A DNA stretch of 64,000 bases from Pseudomonas sp. P7548 (GTDB lineage Bacteria > Pseudomonadota > Gammaproteobacteria > Pseudomonadales > Pseudomonadaceae). The stretch's first letter is position 1, and each line of letters opens with the position of its first letter. The stretch is taken from assembly GCF_013386585.1 (NCBI RefSeq), contig NZ_JACARO010000073.1, forward strand, positions 1 through 64,000, read 5' to 3'. A model generated the notes under the pieces. That model was not told the origin of the DNA. It worked only from the letters and a program-made list of their open reading frames with translations, and searched no databases. This document shows, one piece after another, positions 43,543-53,332 of the stretch. The translations under genes were made by a program, and so were the position numbers.

Positions 43543-44814
43543 TCATACCAACTTCTGCGCCCACAAACTATTGCTCATCCAACTCGATGAAAGAAGGCTT
43601 TCCTTCTTCCCAAACAGGTCGAGGGCGCCATCAATCACGGCCACTGAATGCCCATTACCGGCCAAGGTACCAATGGCGCCCTTGGCCAGTTCCTCCGCAT
43701 TGCTTTCGCGTATGTAGGCAAACAAGCCCAATCGGCGCAGTGCATTACCAGGGAAATCACCGTCGTTGAGCGTCTGCATGGCCACTTCGAAACTCTGCCT
43801 TGTGCGAAAGTCGTTGTTCTCCGATTGCGCTCGCTTTGCGCTCACCGCATACAAGAAGTTGGCATCCTCCAGCAACACCGGATCAGCCCCCGTCAATTGC
43901 GACACCCGCCTGGCCTTGGCCAGTTCTTCATGAGTAAGCGTTAAGGGGAAGCCGTCGCGCATAGTGACTTCAAAACCCTCGGGGCGCTCAGTCACCGTAC
44001 GAAAAATATCCTTCGGTTTCTGCCCAAATCTCATCATCGCAGCCTTGATCGCCGACACTGTCGCGCAATTGCCATTGGCGCCCTGATAAAAGCCGCTCCA
44101 GATATCCTTAGGCTTTTCACTGGTGGGCACTGCCCCAGCCGAACTCGACCGCGAAGTACTGGGGAACAATCTGTAGCCATAGCGATTACCGACTGGCATT
44201 GGAAAGCCATCGCGGCGACCGACCCCGTCCACGACCAATGTGCTGCCAAAGTTGTGGGTACCCATCACCGCCACCACGCCCTCGCCCACCATCTCACCCG
44301 GCGACACATATTGGGACAGGCCATACACCCCCATCCCCTGCAAGCATCTCAATGTGGTTTCACCCTGGAGCGTCTTGGCCAGCGCCGCCGCAAAACTCGC
44401 ATACCCCCCGACGCTCTGCTTGCGTTTCACAAAGACCGCCAATGCAAAGTTGGCAGCCCTGACCACCTCAACGTCATCACCACCAAACCTCGATGCCTGG
44501 GCCACTTGGCTCAATTCATCCTGCGAGACATGCACTTTGAATTCATCTTTCATCGTCACGTCGTAGCCGCTACCAGAAGACGTGACTTGATCGAACATGT
44601 CGGCCGGCGTAGGACCCAGTGTCGCCATCATCATTTTGATCACGGCAGCATGGCTTGTGCCGTCAAAGTTCTCACCAAACCGTCGCTCGGCGACATTAAA
44701 AGCGTTAGCCCAGTTGGTGGTTTTTTCCGCCACCGGCACTGAAGGCTGCCCGGCGGAGAACGGGTACTGAGGCGGTGATGCAAAAGCGGGGGCGTTTAAT
44801 ACCGGAGCATTCAT
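43543..44814 (-). CDS. Uncharacterised protein with tandem papain-like repeats
   Basis: This 423-residue protein has no signal peptide or TM helix and a Pro/Ala-rich first 30 residues. It consists of two homologous units, about 45-200 and 242-400. Unit 2 has GANGNCATVSAIKAAMMRFG with Cys250 at a helix N-terminus and, 139 residues later, GNGHSVAVIDG (His389, Asp394). This is the C-H-D/N order of papain-like peptidases. In unit 1 the Cys position is Ser54 (DGTSHAAVIK) and the His position is Gly (FGSTLVVDG), so it looks inactive. Both units share YDVTM/FEVTM and a DLAKA-like segment. It may be a cytoplasmic enzyme or an effector; function is unknown. The start at 44814 lacks a strong ribosome site. 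Confidence 0.75.
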   Translation of the reverse strand: MNAPVLNAPAFASPPQYPFSAGQPSVPVAEKTTNWANAFNVAERRFGENFDGTSHAAVIKMMMATLGPTPADMFDQVTSSGSGYDVTMKDEFKVHVSQDELSQVAQASRFGGDDVEVVRAANFALAVFVKRKQSVGGYASFAAALAKTLQGETTLRCLQGMGVYGLSQYVSPGEMVGEGVVAVMGTHNFGSTLVVDGVGRRDGFPMPVGNRYGYRLFPSTSRSSSAGAVPTSEKPKDIWSGFYQGANGNCATVSAIKAAMMRFGQKPKDIFRTVTERPEGFEVTMRDGFPLTLTHEELAKARRVSQLTGADPVLLEDANFLYAVSAKRAQSENNDFRTRQSFEVAMQTLNDGDFPGNALRRLGLFAYIRESNAEELAKGAIGTLAGNGHSVAVIDGALDLFGKKESLLSSSWMSNSLWAQKLV

Positions 44815-44896
44815 GAACCATGATTCCTGAGGGATGTACCCGAGGTTCGTGGGCTCCAGCGTTATTCGGTTCCGACCATCCCATTTCACAATAAGA

Positions 44897-44919
44897 AAAG
44901 GGCGCCAATGGCGCCCTTT
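44897..44919 (-). terminator. Terminator after dusC
   Basis: AAAGGGCGCC and GGCGCCCTTT form a 10-bp stem with a 3-base loop; on the minus strand it is followed by TCTTATTG. It lies 16 bases past the dusC stop. Confidence 0.8.
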
Positions 44920-44934
44920 CTTGAAGAGGTATCG

Positions 44935-45897
44935 CTACGCCGCGACGGCGGGATGTGGCATGCCCAGCAAGCGGCTGACCTGCTCCAGCTCGGTCTCCCG
45001 GCGCAAGGCCGTGAACAGCTCCACCGCCTCGGGGTAGTTGCGTGTCAACATTGCCAGCCATTGTTTCAAGCGGCCCGGCGCCTGGCGCTCGGTCAGTTGC
45101 TCGACCGATTGGGTCCAGAAATCCTGGAGCATGGGTTGCATCTGCGCCCAGGTCATTTCCACCACCTCTTCGCCGGCGCGCGCGGCGGCAATCTGGCGCG
45201 CCAGGTCGGGACGTGCCACCAGGCCACGGCCGAGCATGATGTCTTCGGCGCCACTGACTTCACGGCAGCGCTTCCAGTCTTCGACACTCCAGATGTCGCC
45301 ATTGGCGAATACCGGCACCTTGACCACGTCCTGCACACGCGGGATCCACTCCCAATGGGCGGGCGGCTTGTAGCCATCGGTCTTGGTGCGCGCATGCACC
45401 ACGATATGCGCCGCGCCGCCTTCGGCCAGGGCCGTGGCGCACACCAGCGCGCCGTCCGGGCTGTCGAAGCCCAGGCGCATCTTGGCAGTCACAGGGATGT
45501 GCGCAGGCACCGCACGACGTACGTGCTCAACGATCTGATTGAGCAACTCCGGCTCCTTGAGCAGCACCGCACCGCCACGAGACTTGTTCACCGTCTTGGC
45601 GGGGCAGCCGAAGTTCAGGTCGATCACTTGCGAACCCAGCTCACAGGCCAGGGCGGCGTTTTCCGCCAGGCACACCGGGTCGGAGCCGAGCAATTGCACG
45701 CGCAGTGGCACGCCCGCCGCGGTGTGGGCACCGTGCAGCAGCTCCGGGGCGAGCTTGTGAAAATAGGCCGGGGTGAGCAGGCGATCATTGACGCGGATGA
45801 ACTCGGTCACACACCAGTCGATACCGCCGACACGGGTCAGCACGTCCCGCAGGATGTTGTCGACCAACCCCTCCATGGGCGCCAAAGCAATTTGCAT
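44935..45897 (-). CDS. dusC: tRNA-dihydrouridine(16) synthase
   Basis: This 320-residue FMN/NADPH enzyme reduces U16 in tRNA. It starts MQIALAPMEGLVDNILRDVL. The active-site Cys is in NFGCPAKTVNKSRGGAVLL, FMN contacts are VTAKMRLGFDSPDGA and VHARTKTDGYKPPAHWEWI, and NGDIWSVEDWKRC is the phosphate site. The ATG at 45897 is chosen over an upstream GTG. It belongs to the DusC subgroup by the MEG start and WEWI segment. Confidence 0.93.
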   Translation of the reverse strand: MQIALAPMEGLVDNILRDVLTRVGGIDWCVTEFIRVNDRLLTPAYFHKLAPELLHGAHTAAGVPLRVQLLGSDPVCLAENAALACELGSQVIDLNFGCPAKTVNKSRGGAVLLKEPELLNQIVEHVRRAVPAHIPVTAKMRLGFDSPDGALVCATALAEGGAAHIVVHARTKTDGYKPPAHWEWIPRVQDVVKVPVFANGDIWSVEDWKRCREVSGAEDIMLGRGLVARPDLARQIAAARAGEEVVEMTWAQMQPMLQDFWTQSVEQLTERQAPGRLKQWLAMLTRNYPEAVELFTALRRETELEQVSRLLGMPHPAVAA

Positions 45898-45963
45898 GGA
45901 AAACACTCAACAAAAATCGTGGCGCAGTTTACTGGGTTTCCCACCGCAACCGTTAACCCCCTG

Positions 45964-46395
45964 TCAGTTGCGCAGCGCCGGGCCGTAACCGTCGAGGAAC
46001 TCGGCCGGCATGCGCTTGGGCTTGCCAGTGGACAGTTCGATGCACACAAAGGTGGTTTGCGCACGCAGCAGGGTCGCGCCATCGCGAGGGCGCATCAGCT
46101 GGAAGCGACGGGTCATTTTCAGGCGCTGGTCCCAGTCGACGATCCAGGTGGCCAGTTGCAGCTCGTCGCCCTCATAGCCGGCGGCTAGGTAGTCGATCTC
46201 ATGGCGCACCACGGCCATGGCACGGTCCAGGCGGCGATACTCGGTAAGGTCCAGCCCCAGGCGCTGGGAATGGCGCCACGCGCAGCGCTCCAGCCAGGAC
46301 ACGTACACCGCGTTATTGGCGTGCCCCAGGCCGTCGATGTCTTCAGCGGCGACCTGCAGGTCGATGATAAACGGTGTTGCCAGATCCCAGCCCAT
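45964..46395 (-). CDS. Acyl-CoA thioesterase, 4HBT/YbgC-like hotdog
   Basis: This 143-residue single-domain hotdog-fold thioesterase has the signature VAAEDIDGLGHANNAVYVSWLE, with the Asp equivalent of the 4HBT catalytic residue. LATWIVDWDQRLKMTRRFQLM and ATLLRAQTTFVCIELSTGKPKRMP follow. The acyl substrate is unknown. It is the third gene of a probable operon after TetR and hydrolase genes (gaps 15 and 39 bases). Confidence 0.85.
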   Translation of the reverse strand: MGWDLATPFIIDLQVAAEDIDGLGHANNAVYVSWLERCAWRHSQRLGLDLTEYRRLDRAMAVVRHEIDYLAAGYEGDELQLATWIVDWDQRLKMTRRFQLMRPRDGATLLRAQTTFVCIELSTGKPKRMPAEFLDGYGPALRN

Positions 46396-46434
46396 GCCTT
46401 GCTCCAGTCGATTGATGTCGGCGGGAGCAGTGTA

Positions 46435-47268
46435 TCAGGCGGTTTGCCGCTCCTGCACACGACGACCGGCCAGCAGGGCCAATACGCCCTCGATCACGCG
46501 GGGATCGGCCAGCACGCGCTGGTGCCCGCCCTGCTCCAGGCGCAGCAGGCGGCTGTCGAACCAGGCCTCGTGGATGGCCTGGGACGCCTTGACCGGTACG
46601 AACGTGTCGTCTTCGGCGTGCACGATCAGGCCGGGCATATTCATCTGGTAGTGAGCCACATCCAGGTGCTTGAGCGGCATGCCGAAGGTTAGCTCGACCT
46701 CCTGGATAAACGCCGAGCGCGCACGCGGCGGCAAACCCACCATCCGGGTAAAGCCGCGCAGCACATCGAGAAAGCGCGACGGCGCAGCAATACTGACCAG
46801 CGCCTCGGTACGCAACCCCAGTTGCACCGCCAGCATCGCGCTGGCGCCGCCCATGGAGTGACCGACCACGGCGTGCAAGGGTGGCAACTCATTGGCCGCC
46901 TCCAGCATGGCTCGGGCGAACAGCAGCACGTGCGCCTCACGCCCCGGCGAACGACCATGAGCCGGGCCATCCAAAGCAATCACCGAATACCCGTTTTGCA
47001 CCAGGGCGGTGATCAGGCTGGCAAACTGTGTAGGGCGCCCTTCCCAGCCGTGCATCAACAGCACCGCAGGACCTTGCCCCCAACGCAGGGCGGACAAACC
47101 GAAACGCAAGGTGATGCGCTCCGATTGCGCCAGCAGTGGCAACTCCCAGTCACGCGGCGGCAGGTCGCGCGGGGTCATGAAGGTACGCCGCATTCTGCCC
47201 GCCACCGTGTGCGGCGCCAGGCGGCCAACGGTGTTATTGAAACCACGAATCCAGGTCAGGGCGCCCAT
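46435..47268 (-). CDS. Alpha/beta-hydrolase fold enzyme
   Basis: This 277-residue hydrolase has oxyanion segment LLMHGWEGRPTQF, nucleophile elbow GHSMGGASAM, an acid residue in VHAEDDTFVPV, and catalytic His in LEQGGHQRVL. The N-terminus (MGALTWIRGFNNTVGRLAP) shows no signal peptide. It is the second gene of a TetR-hydrolase-thioesterase operon, which suggests fatty acyl or xenobiotic ester metabolism. The substrate is unknown. Confidence 0.85.
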   Translation of the reverse strand: MGALTWIRGFNNTVGRLAPHTVAGRMRRTFMTPRDLPPRDWELPLLAQSERITLRFGLSALRWGQGPAVLLMHGWEGRPTQFASLITALVQNGYSVIALDGPAHGRSPGREAHVLLFARAMLEAANELPPLHAVVGHSMGGASAMLAVQLGLRTEALVSIAAPSRFLDVLRGFTRMVGLPPRARSAFIQEVELTFGMPLKHLDVAHYQMNMPGLIVHAEDDTFVPVKASQAIHEAWFDSRLLRLEQGGHQRVLADPRVIEGVLALLAGRRVQERQTA

Positions 47269-47283
47269 GATGCGAATCCTCTC

Positions 47284-47823
47284 TTAGCGCACGGCCGACT
47301 TGGCTGCGCGTAACACACGGTCGGACAACTCACCCGGGCCCAAGGCGCGAGCCAGGGCCAGGCCACCGATCATCAACGCCATGTCGGCCAGGGCCTTGTC
47401 GGTGTCTTCGGGGCTGGCGGCCAATTGGGCGGCCATCAGCTCCACGTGTTCGTTCAAGGCGTCGCGGAAGGTGTCCGGCAGGCGCGCCATCTCGCCGACA
47501 GTGGCGGGGATCGGGCAGGCCTGGGCCGTGGAGTCGCGGTGCTTGCGCGACAGGTAGAACGCGGCTACCAGGCTCCTGCGCTCTTCACCGGTCAGTTGCT
47601 CGTCCATGTCGTCGATCGACGCGCGGCGCTTGGCCAACAGTTGAGTGAAAGCCTCCAGCATCAGCGCGTCCTTGCTTTCAAAGTGCGCGTAGAACCCACC
47701 GACGGTGAGCCCTGCCGCTCCCATGACTTCCCCGACGCTCGGCTCGGCCGGGCCGCGCTGGATCAACGCCGCACTGGCAGCCTGCAGAATGCGTTCGCGG
47801 GTTTGCGCTTTTTTATCGCTCAT
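47284..47823 (-). CDS. TetR/AcrR-family regulator
   Basis: This 179-residue repressor has an N-terminal HTH (RERILQAASAALIQRGPAEPSVGEVMGAAGLTVGGFYAHFESKDAL) and a helical ligand domain with one Cys (QACPIPATVGEMARL). The C-terminal part resembles NemR/YcdC-type regulators. The start at 47823 follows a GGAGG site. It is divergent from the deaminase-like gene. A perfect 23-bp palindrome at 47849-47871, 25 bases upstream of its start, is the likely operator controlling both directions. Confidence 0.9.
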   Translation of the reverse strand: MSDKKAQTRERILQAASAALIQRGPAEPSVGEVMGAAGLTVGGFYAHFESKDALMLEAFTQLLAKRRASIDDMDEQLTGEERRSLVAAFYLSRKHRDSTAQACPIPATVGEMARLPDTFRDALNEHVELMAAQLAASPEDTDKALADMALMIGGLALARALGPGELSDRVLRAAKSAVR

Positions 47824-47848
47824 CAAAGCCTCCGTTTCTCATGGGTTG

Positions 47849-47871
47849 AATATTATTACCATAATAATATT
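47849..47871. promoter_or_regulatory. Perfect 23-bp palindrome, likely TetR operator
   Basis: AATATTATTA (47849-47858) and TAATAATATT (47862-47871) are perfect 10-base inverted arms around CCA. The site is almost pure A/T in an otherwise GC-rich genome. It lies 25 bases upstream of the TetR gene start and about 112 bases before the divergent deaminase-like gene. Confidence 0.8.
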
Positions 47872-47983
47872 TGGCAAGCCACCAGCATGACCGCTCGTCT
47901 GAGCGCCCCCTCTGCAAATAATGGAATAAAACCGTCGCTTCAGCCGTTGTCGATGCAACACACCCTACAGCGGAGAGAACGTC

Positions 47984-48544
47984 ATGGCCTGGACGCAGCA
48001 AAACGAGAACTGCGCATGGGTGGCGGGCGAGGCACCCTATGTTTTCGACAATGAATACACGGCCAACTTCATCAGCGGTTTTCGCACGGTGCTGATCGCG
48101 AAGATCGAAGCCGAAGGCGTGGGCAACCAACCGTTCGGCAAATTCTTCAACGACCAGGACGGGCACGCTGAAGCCAACTTCCTGGAGGCGCTGCGTGCCA
48201 ATGAATGGGTATTCGATGCGGGCTATCAGGAGATCGTGGTGAGCATCAACAACTCGCCGTGCCGCCAGTGCTGCGTGCTGTTCAAGCAATACATGGAAGA
48301 GATTCAGCTGCGCTTCCCGAATACCACGCTGGTCATCGAGACCGCCAACATCTATCACCCGAACGACCCGCAAGACCAGGCCTGCCTGCGCGCCTTGTCA
48401 CGCTTGCCCGGCATTCGCGTGGAGATGTGGAACGTCGCACTGATCAACGCCCAGAACCAGGGCCCGGAAGTCAGCCCTGCGCAGGAACTGGCGCGCATCA
48501 ACAAATCCTTGCGCACCGCCCATGTGGTTCGACGAATGCCGTAA
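47984..48544 (+). CDS. Standalone AID/APOBEC-like zinc deaminase-fold protein
   Basis: This 186-residue protein has the cytidine deaminase-superfamily signature H-A-E-x28-P-C-x2-C: His61-Ala-Glu63 (DGHAEANF) and Pro92-Cys93...Cys96 (INNSPCRQCC). His61, Cys93 and Cys96 would bind zinc, and Glu63 is the proton shuttle. The SPC-x2-C form resembles AID/APOBEC and bacterial toxin deaminases more than nucleoside deaminases. It has no signal peptide, TM helix or toxin-delivery domain. The start follows GGAGAG. There is no adjacent immunity gene. It is divergent from a TetR gene and followed by tRNA genes. The substrate is unknown. Confidence 0.7.
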   Translation: MAWTQQNENCAWVAGEAPYVFDNEYTANFISGFRTVLIAKIEAEGVGNQPFGKFFNDQDGHAEANFLEALRANEWVFDAGYQEIVVSINNSPCRQCCVLFKQYMEEIQLRFPNTTLVIETANIYHPNDPQDQACLRALSRLPGIRVEMWNVALINAQNQGPEVSPAQELARINKSLRTAHVVRRMP

Positions 48545-48576
48545 CCAGGTGAGGTAAAAACCCAAACGCCAGACAA

Positions 48577-48609
48577 ACAAAAGGGCCATTCAATAATTGA
48601 ATGACCCTT
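48577..48609 (-). terminator. Terminator of the Glu/Ala tRNA cluster
   Basis: AAGGGCCATTCAA and TTGAATGACCCTT form a 13-bp stem (one G-U pair in the minus-strand RNA) followed leftward by TTTGTTTG. It also lies 30-60 bases after the convergent deaminase-like gene. Confidence 0.85.
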
Positions 48610-48634
48610 AAAAATCCCGCAGAGCGGGTAATCG

Positions 48635-48710
48635 TGGCGTCCCCTAGGGGACTCGAACCCCTGTTACCGCCGTGAAAGGGCGGTGTCCTAGGCCACTAGA
48701 CGAAGGGGAC
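48635..48710 (-). tRNA. tRNA-Glu (TTC), copy 2
   Basis: A 76-base tRNA starting GTCCCCTTCGTCTAGTGG, with anticodon loop CTTTCAC (TTC), T-loop GGTTCGAGTCC and encoded CCA. It is identical to the copy at 48916-48991. Confidence 0.95.
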
Positions 48711-48789
48711 ACAAACCTTCTATACAACTGATCAGTGCTGAGAACTGATCGATTCAAAGCCGGTGTGGCCAGACCTTGAACCTGTAAAT

Positions 48790-48865
<76 letters not shown>

Positions 48866-48915
48866 AGATTTTTCGTCTCGCGACGCAGCAGGCCTTTCGA
48901 ACTGCTTGTTGAAAC

Positions 48916-48991
48916 TGGCGTCCCCTAGGGGACTCGAACCCCTGTTACCGCCGTGAAAGGGCGGTGTCCTAGGCCACTAGACGAAGGGGAC
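48916..48991 (-). tRNA. tRNA-Glu (TTC), copy 1
   Basis: A 76-base tRNA, anticodon TTC, CCA encoded. It lies between the two tRNA-Ala genes, downstream of gltX on the same strand. Confidence 0.95.
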
Positions 48992-49069
48992 AAAACCTTC
49001 TGCACAACTGATCAGCGCTGAGAACTGATCGATTCAAGGACGGTGTGGCCAGACCTTGAACCTGTAAAT

Positions 49070-49145
<76 letters not shown>

Positions 49146-49249
49146 TCATCGGTGAGGACGGGGCGAATCTTAATGGCGCTTTGGAAACGTGTCAAATTTA
49201 TTTTCAACAATTTTCAAAATTTTTTGCCGGGATAACAATCACTTACCGG

Positions 49250-49275
49250 CGAAACCCCGGAAAACCGGGGTTTCG
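49250..49275 (-). terminator. Hairpin between gltX and the tRNA cluster
   Basis: CGAAACCCCGG and CCGGGGTTTCG form a perfect 11-bp stem with an AAAA loop 17 bases after the gltX stop. Leftward it is followed by CCGGTAAG without a T-run, so it may be leaky and allow readthrough into the tRNA genes. Confidence 0.55.
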
Positions 49276-49292
49276 TCGTTGTAGCAGGCTGA

Positions 49293-50774
49293 TTAAGCGA
49301 TAGCGCCCAACAGCTTTTCCCACTCTTTGTTTTCTTTCTTCGACACACCACCAAGCAAATCAAGGGCTTGGCGCAGACGGAAACGCGTGAGGTCCGGACC
49401 GAGGATTTCCATCGCATCGAGCACCGACACCGAACTCGCCTGCCCGGTGATCGCGGCAAACATCAGCGGCATGGCATCACGCAACTTCAGCTCCAGGGAC
49501 TCCACCACCGCCTGGATCGTCGCGGTGATCGCGTCCTTCTCCCACTGGCGCAGGCTTTCGAGCTTCCACAGGATCAACTGCATCAACTGGCGCACCTGGT
49601 CGCCCGAGAGCTTCTTGGACTCGAACAGCTTGGCATCCGGGTTCACGCCCCCGGCAAAGAAGAAACTCGCCAACGGCGCGACCTGGCTGAAGGTCTCCAC
49701 CCTGCCCTGCACCAGCGGCGCGATCTTCATCATGTACTCAGGGTTCAGCGCCCACTGCTGCACACGGCTGGCGAACTCTTCCACCGGCAGGTCACGCAGC
49801 CATTGGCCGTTGAGCCACGACAGCTTCTCGATATCGAAAATCGGCCCGCCGAGTGACACGCGGGACAAATCAAAGTTGTCGACCATTTCCTGCAACGAGA
49901 ACTTCTCGCGCTCGTCCGGCATCGACCAGCCCATGCGGCCCAGGTAGTTGAGCATCGCCTCAGGCATGAAGCCCATGCGCTCGTAGAAGGTCACCGAGGT
50001 CGGGTTCTTGCGCTTGGACAGCTTGCTCTTGTCCGGGTTACGCAGCAGCGGCATGTAGCACAGCTGCGGCTGTTCCCAGCCGAAGTACTCGTAGAGCAGG
50101 ATCAGCTTCGGCGCCGACGGCAGCCATTCTTCGCCACGCAGCACGTGGGTGATGCCCATCAGGTGGTCGTCGACCACGTTGGCCAGGAAGTACGTCGGCA
50201 AGCCGTCGGTCTTCATCAGCACCTGCATGTCCATGCGGTCCCACGGGATCTCGACGTCGCCACGCAGCATGTCCGGCACCACGCACACGCCTTCGCTCGG
50301 CACCTTCATGCGGATCACATGGGGTTCACCGGCCGCCAGGCGGCGCGCCACTTCTTCTTTGGACAGCAGCAACGCACGGCCGTCGTAGCGCGGGGTCTCG
50401 CCACGGGCCTGTTGCTCGGCGCGCATCTGGTCCAGCTCTTCAGCCGTGCAGAAGCACGGGAACGCATGGCCCATGTCGACCAGTTGCTGGGTGTACTGCT
50501 TGTAGATGTCGCTGCGCTCGCTCTGGCGATACGGGCCGTGCGGGCCGCCGACGTCCGGGCCTTCGGCCCAGGTAATGCCCAACCAGCGCAGGGCATCGAA
50601 GATCTGCTGTTCCGACTCGCGGGTGGAACGCAGTTGATCGGTGTCTTCGATCCGCAGGATGAATTCACCGCCGTGCTGCTTGGCGAAGCAGTAGTTGAAC
50701 AAGGCGATGTAAGCAGTGCCGACGTGGGGATCCCCAGTAGGCGATGGCGCGATGCGCGTGCGGACGGTGGTCAT
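49293..50774 (-). CDS. gltX: Glutamate--tRNA ligase
   Basis: This 493-residue class I aminoacyl-tRNA synthetase starts MTTVRTRIAPSPTGDPHVGTAY, where the HIGH equivalent is HVGT. The ATP loop KMSKS equivalent is KSKLSKRKN, with FLRIEDTDQ near the N-terminus. The ATG at 50774 is preceded by an AGACCTGCC region with only a weak ribosome site, but family length and start agree. Its cognate tRNA-Glu genes follow directly downstream. Confidence 0.96.
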   Translation of the reverse strand: MTTVRTRIAPSPTGDPHVGTAYIALFNYCFAKQHGGEFILRIEDTDQLRSTRESEQQIFDALRWLGITWAEGPDVGGPHGPYRQSERSDIYKQYTQQLVDMGHAFPCFCTAEELDQMRAEQQARGETPRYDGRALLLSKEEVARRLAAGEPHVIRMKVPSEGVCVVPDMLRGDVEIPWDRMDMQVLMKTDGLPTYFLANVVDDHLMGITHVLRGEEWLPSAPKLILLYEYFGWEQPQLCYMPLLRNPDKSKLSKRKNPTSVTFYERMGFMPEAMLNYLGRMGWSMPDEREKFSLQEMVDNFDLSRVSLGGPIFDIEKLSWLNGQWLRDLPVEEFASRVQQWALNPEYMMKIAPLVQGRVETFSQVAPLASFFFAGGVNPDAKLFESKKLSGDQVRQLMQLILWKLESLRQWEKDAITATIQAVVESLELKLRDAMPLMFAAITGQASSVSVLDAMEILGPDLTRFRLRQALDLLGGVSKKENKEWEKLLGAIA

Positions 50775-50866
50775 GGCAGGTCTCGAATGGGCGATAAAAC
50801 TGAAAATTGAAACAAGGGGCGAATGGTAACACCAGCTTGGGTGATTCTGGCAGACCGAGGTGCCTG

Positions 50867-50952
50867 CCTTCGCGAGCAAGCCCGCTCCCACATTCAACCG
50901 ATTTCCAACATGAGAATGCGGTCAAGTGTGGGAGCGGGCTTGCTCGCGAAGG
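50867..50952. repeat. REPIN (paired REP palindrome)
   Basis: CCTTCGCGAGCAAGCCCGCT and AGCGGGCTTGCTCGCGAAGG are perfect 20-base inverted arms, with CCCACA/TGTGGG continuing inward. It lies between uvrB and gltX. Confidence 0.9.
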
Positions 50953-50973
50953 CGTCAGCCTCGTCACCGCAAA

Positions 50974-52989
<2,016 letters not shown>

Positions 52990-53332
52990 AACGTACCTCG
53001 TGAAGTCACCCCAGACTCAAAACCGCCAGGGACGAAATAGCTCAGCAACCCGCGAATAGTCATCGCAGGTTGCAGGAAAAAACCATGATAGCTGTAGAAG
53101 TGGTGCCGAATGTGACGGGTTTCAAGGCAATCGTCTTACCTGACGCTCAGGATCAATGTTGCAATAAGACTAACGGTCAGCAAATAAACCGAAAAACTTG
53201 GCCGAAAAGCCGTTTCGGTTGTCGCCTCAGGCGGTGATGGCCTCTATACTAGCTCCCCGTTTGTGCACCGCTCTAGTGCATTCGGCTGGAGCGCGACACG
53301 TCCCTCCCTTCCCCCATAGAGCTGCCGCAAAA
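52990..53332. other. Divergent region between uvrB and the aminotransferase gene
   Basis: No gene is supported. It contains a nested inverted repeat (AACCGAAA ... GGCCGAAAAGCC ... TTTCGGTT, about 53186-53220) and a TATACT hexamer at 53245-53250 that could be the -10 of the aminotransferase promoter; a matching -35 is not clear. Confidence 0.4.

Noticed and set aside
52990..53332. LexA box for uvrB
   Set aside because: No CTGT-N8-ACAG match was found in the divergent region, so SOS control of uvrB is not claimed.
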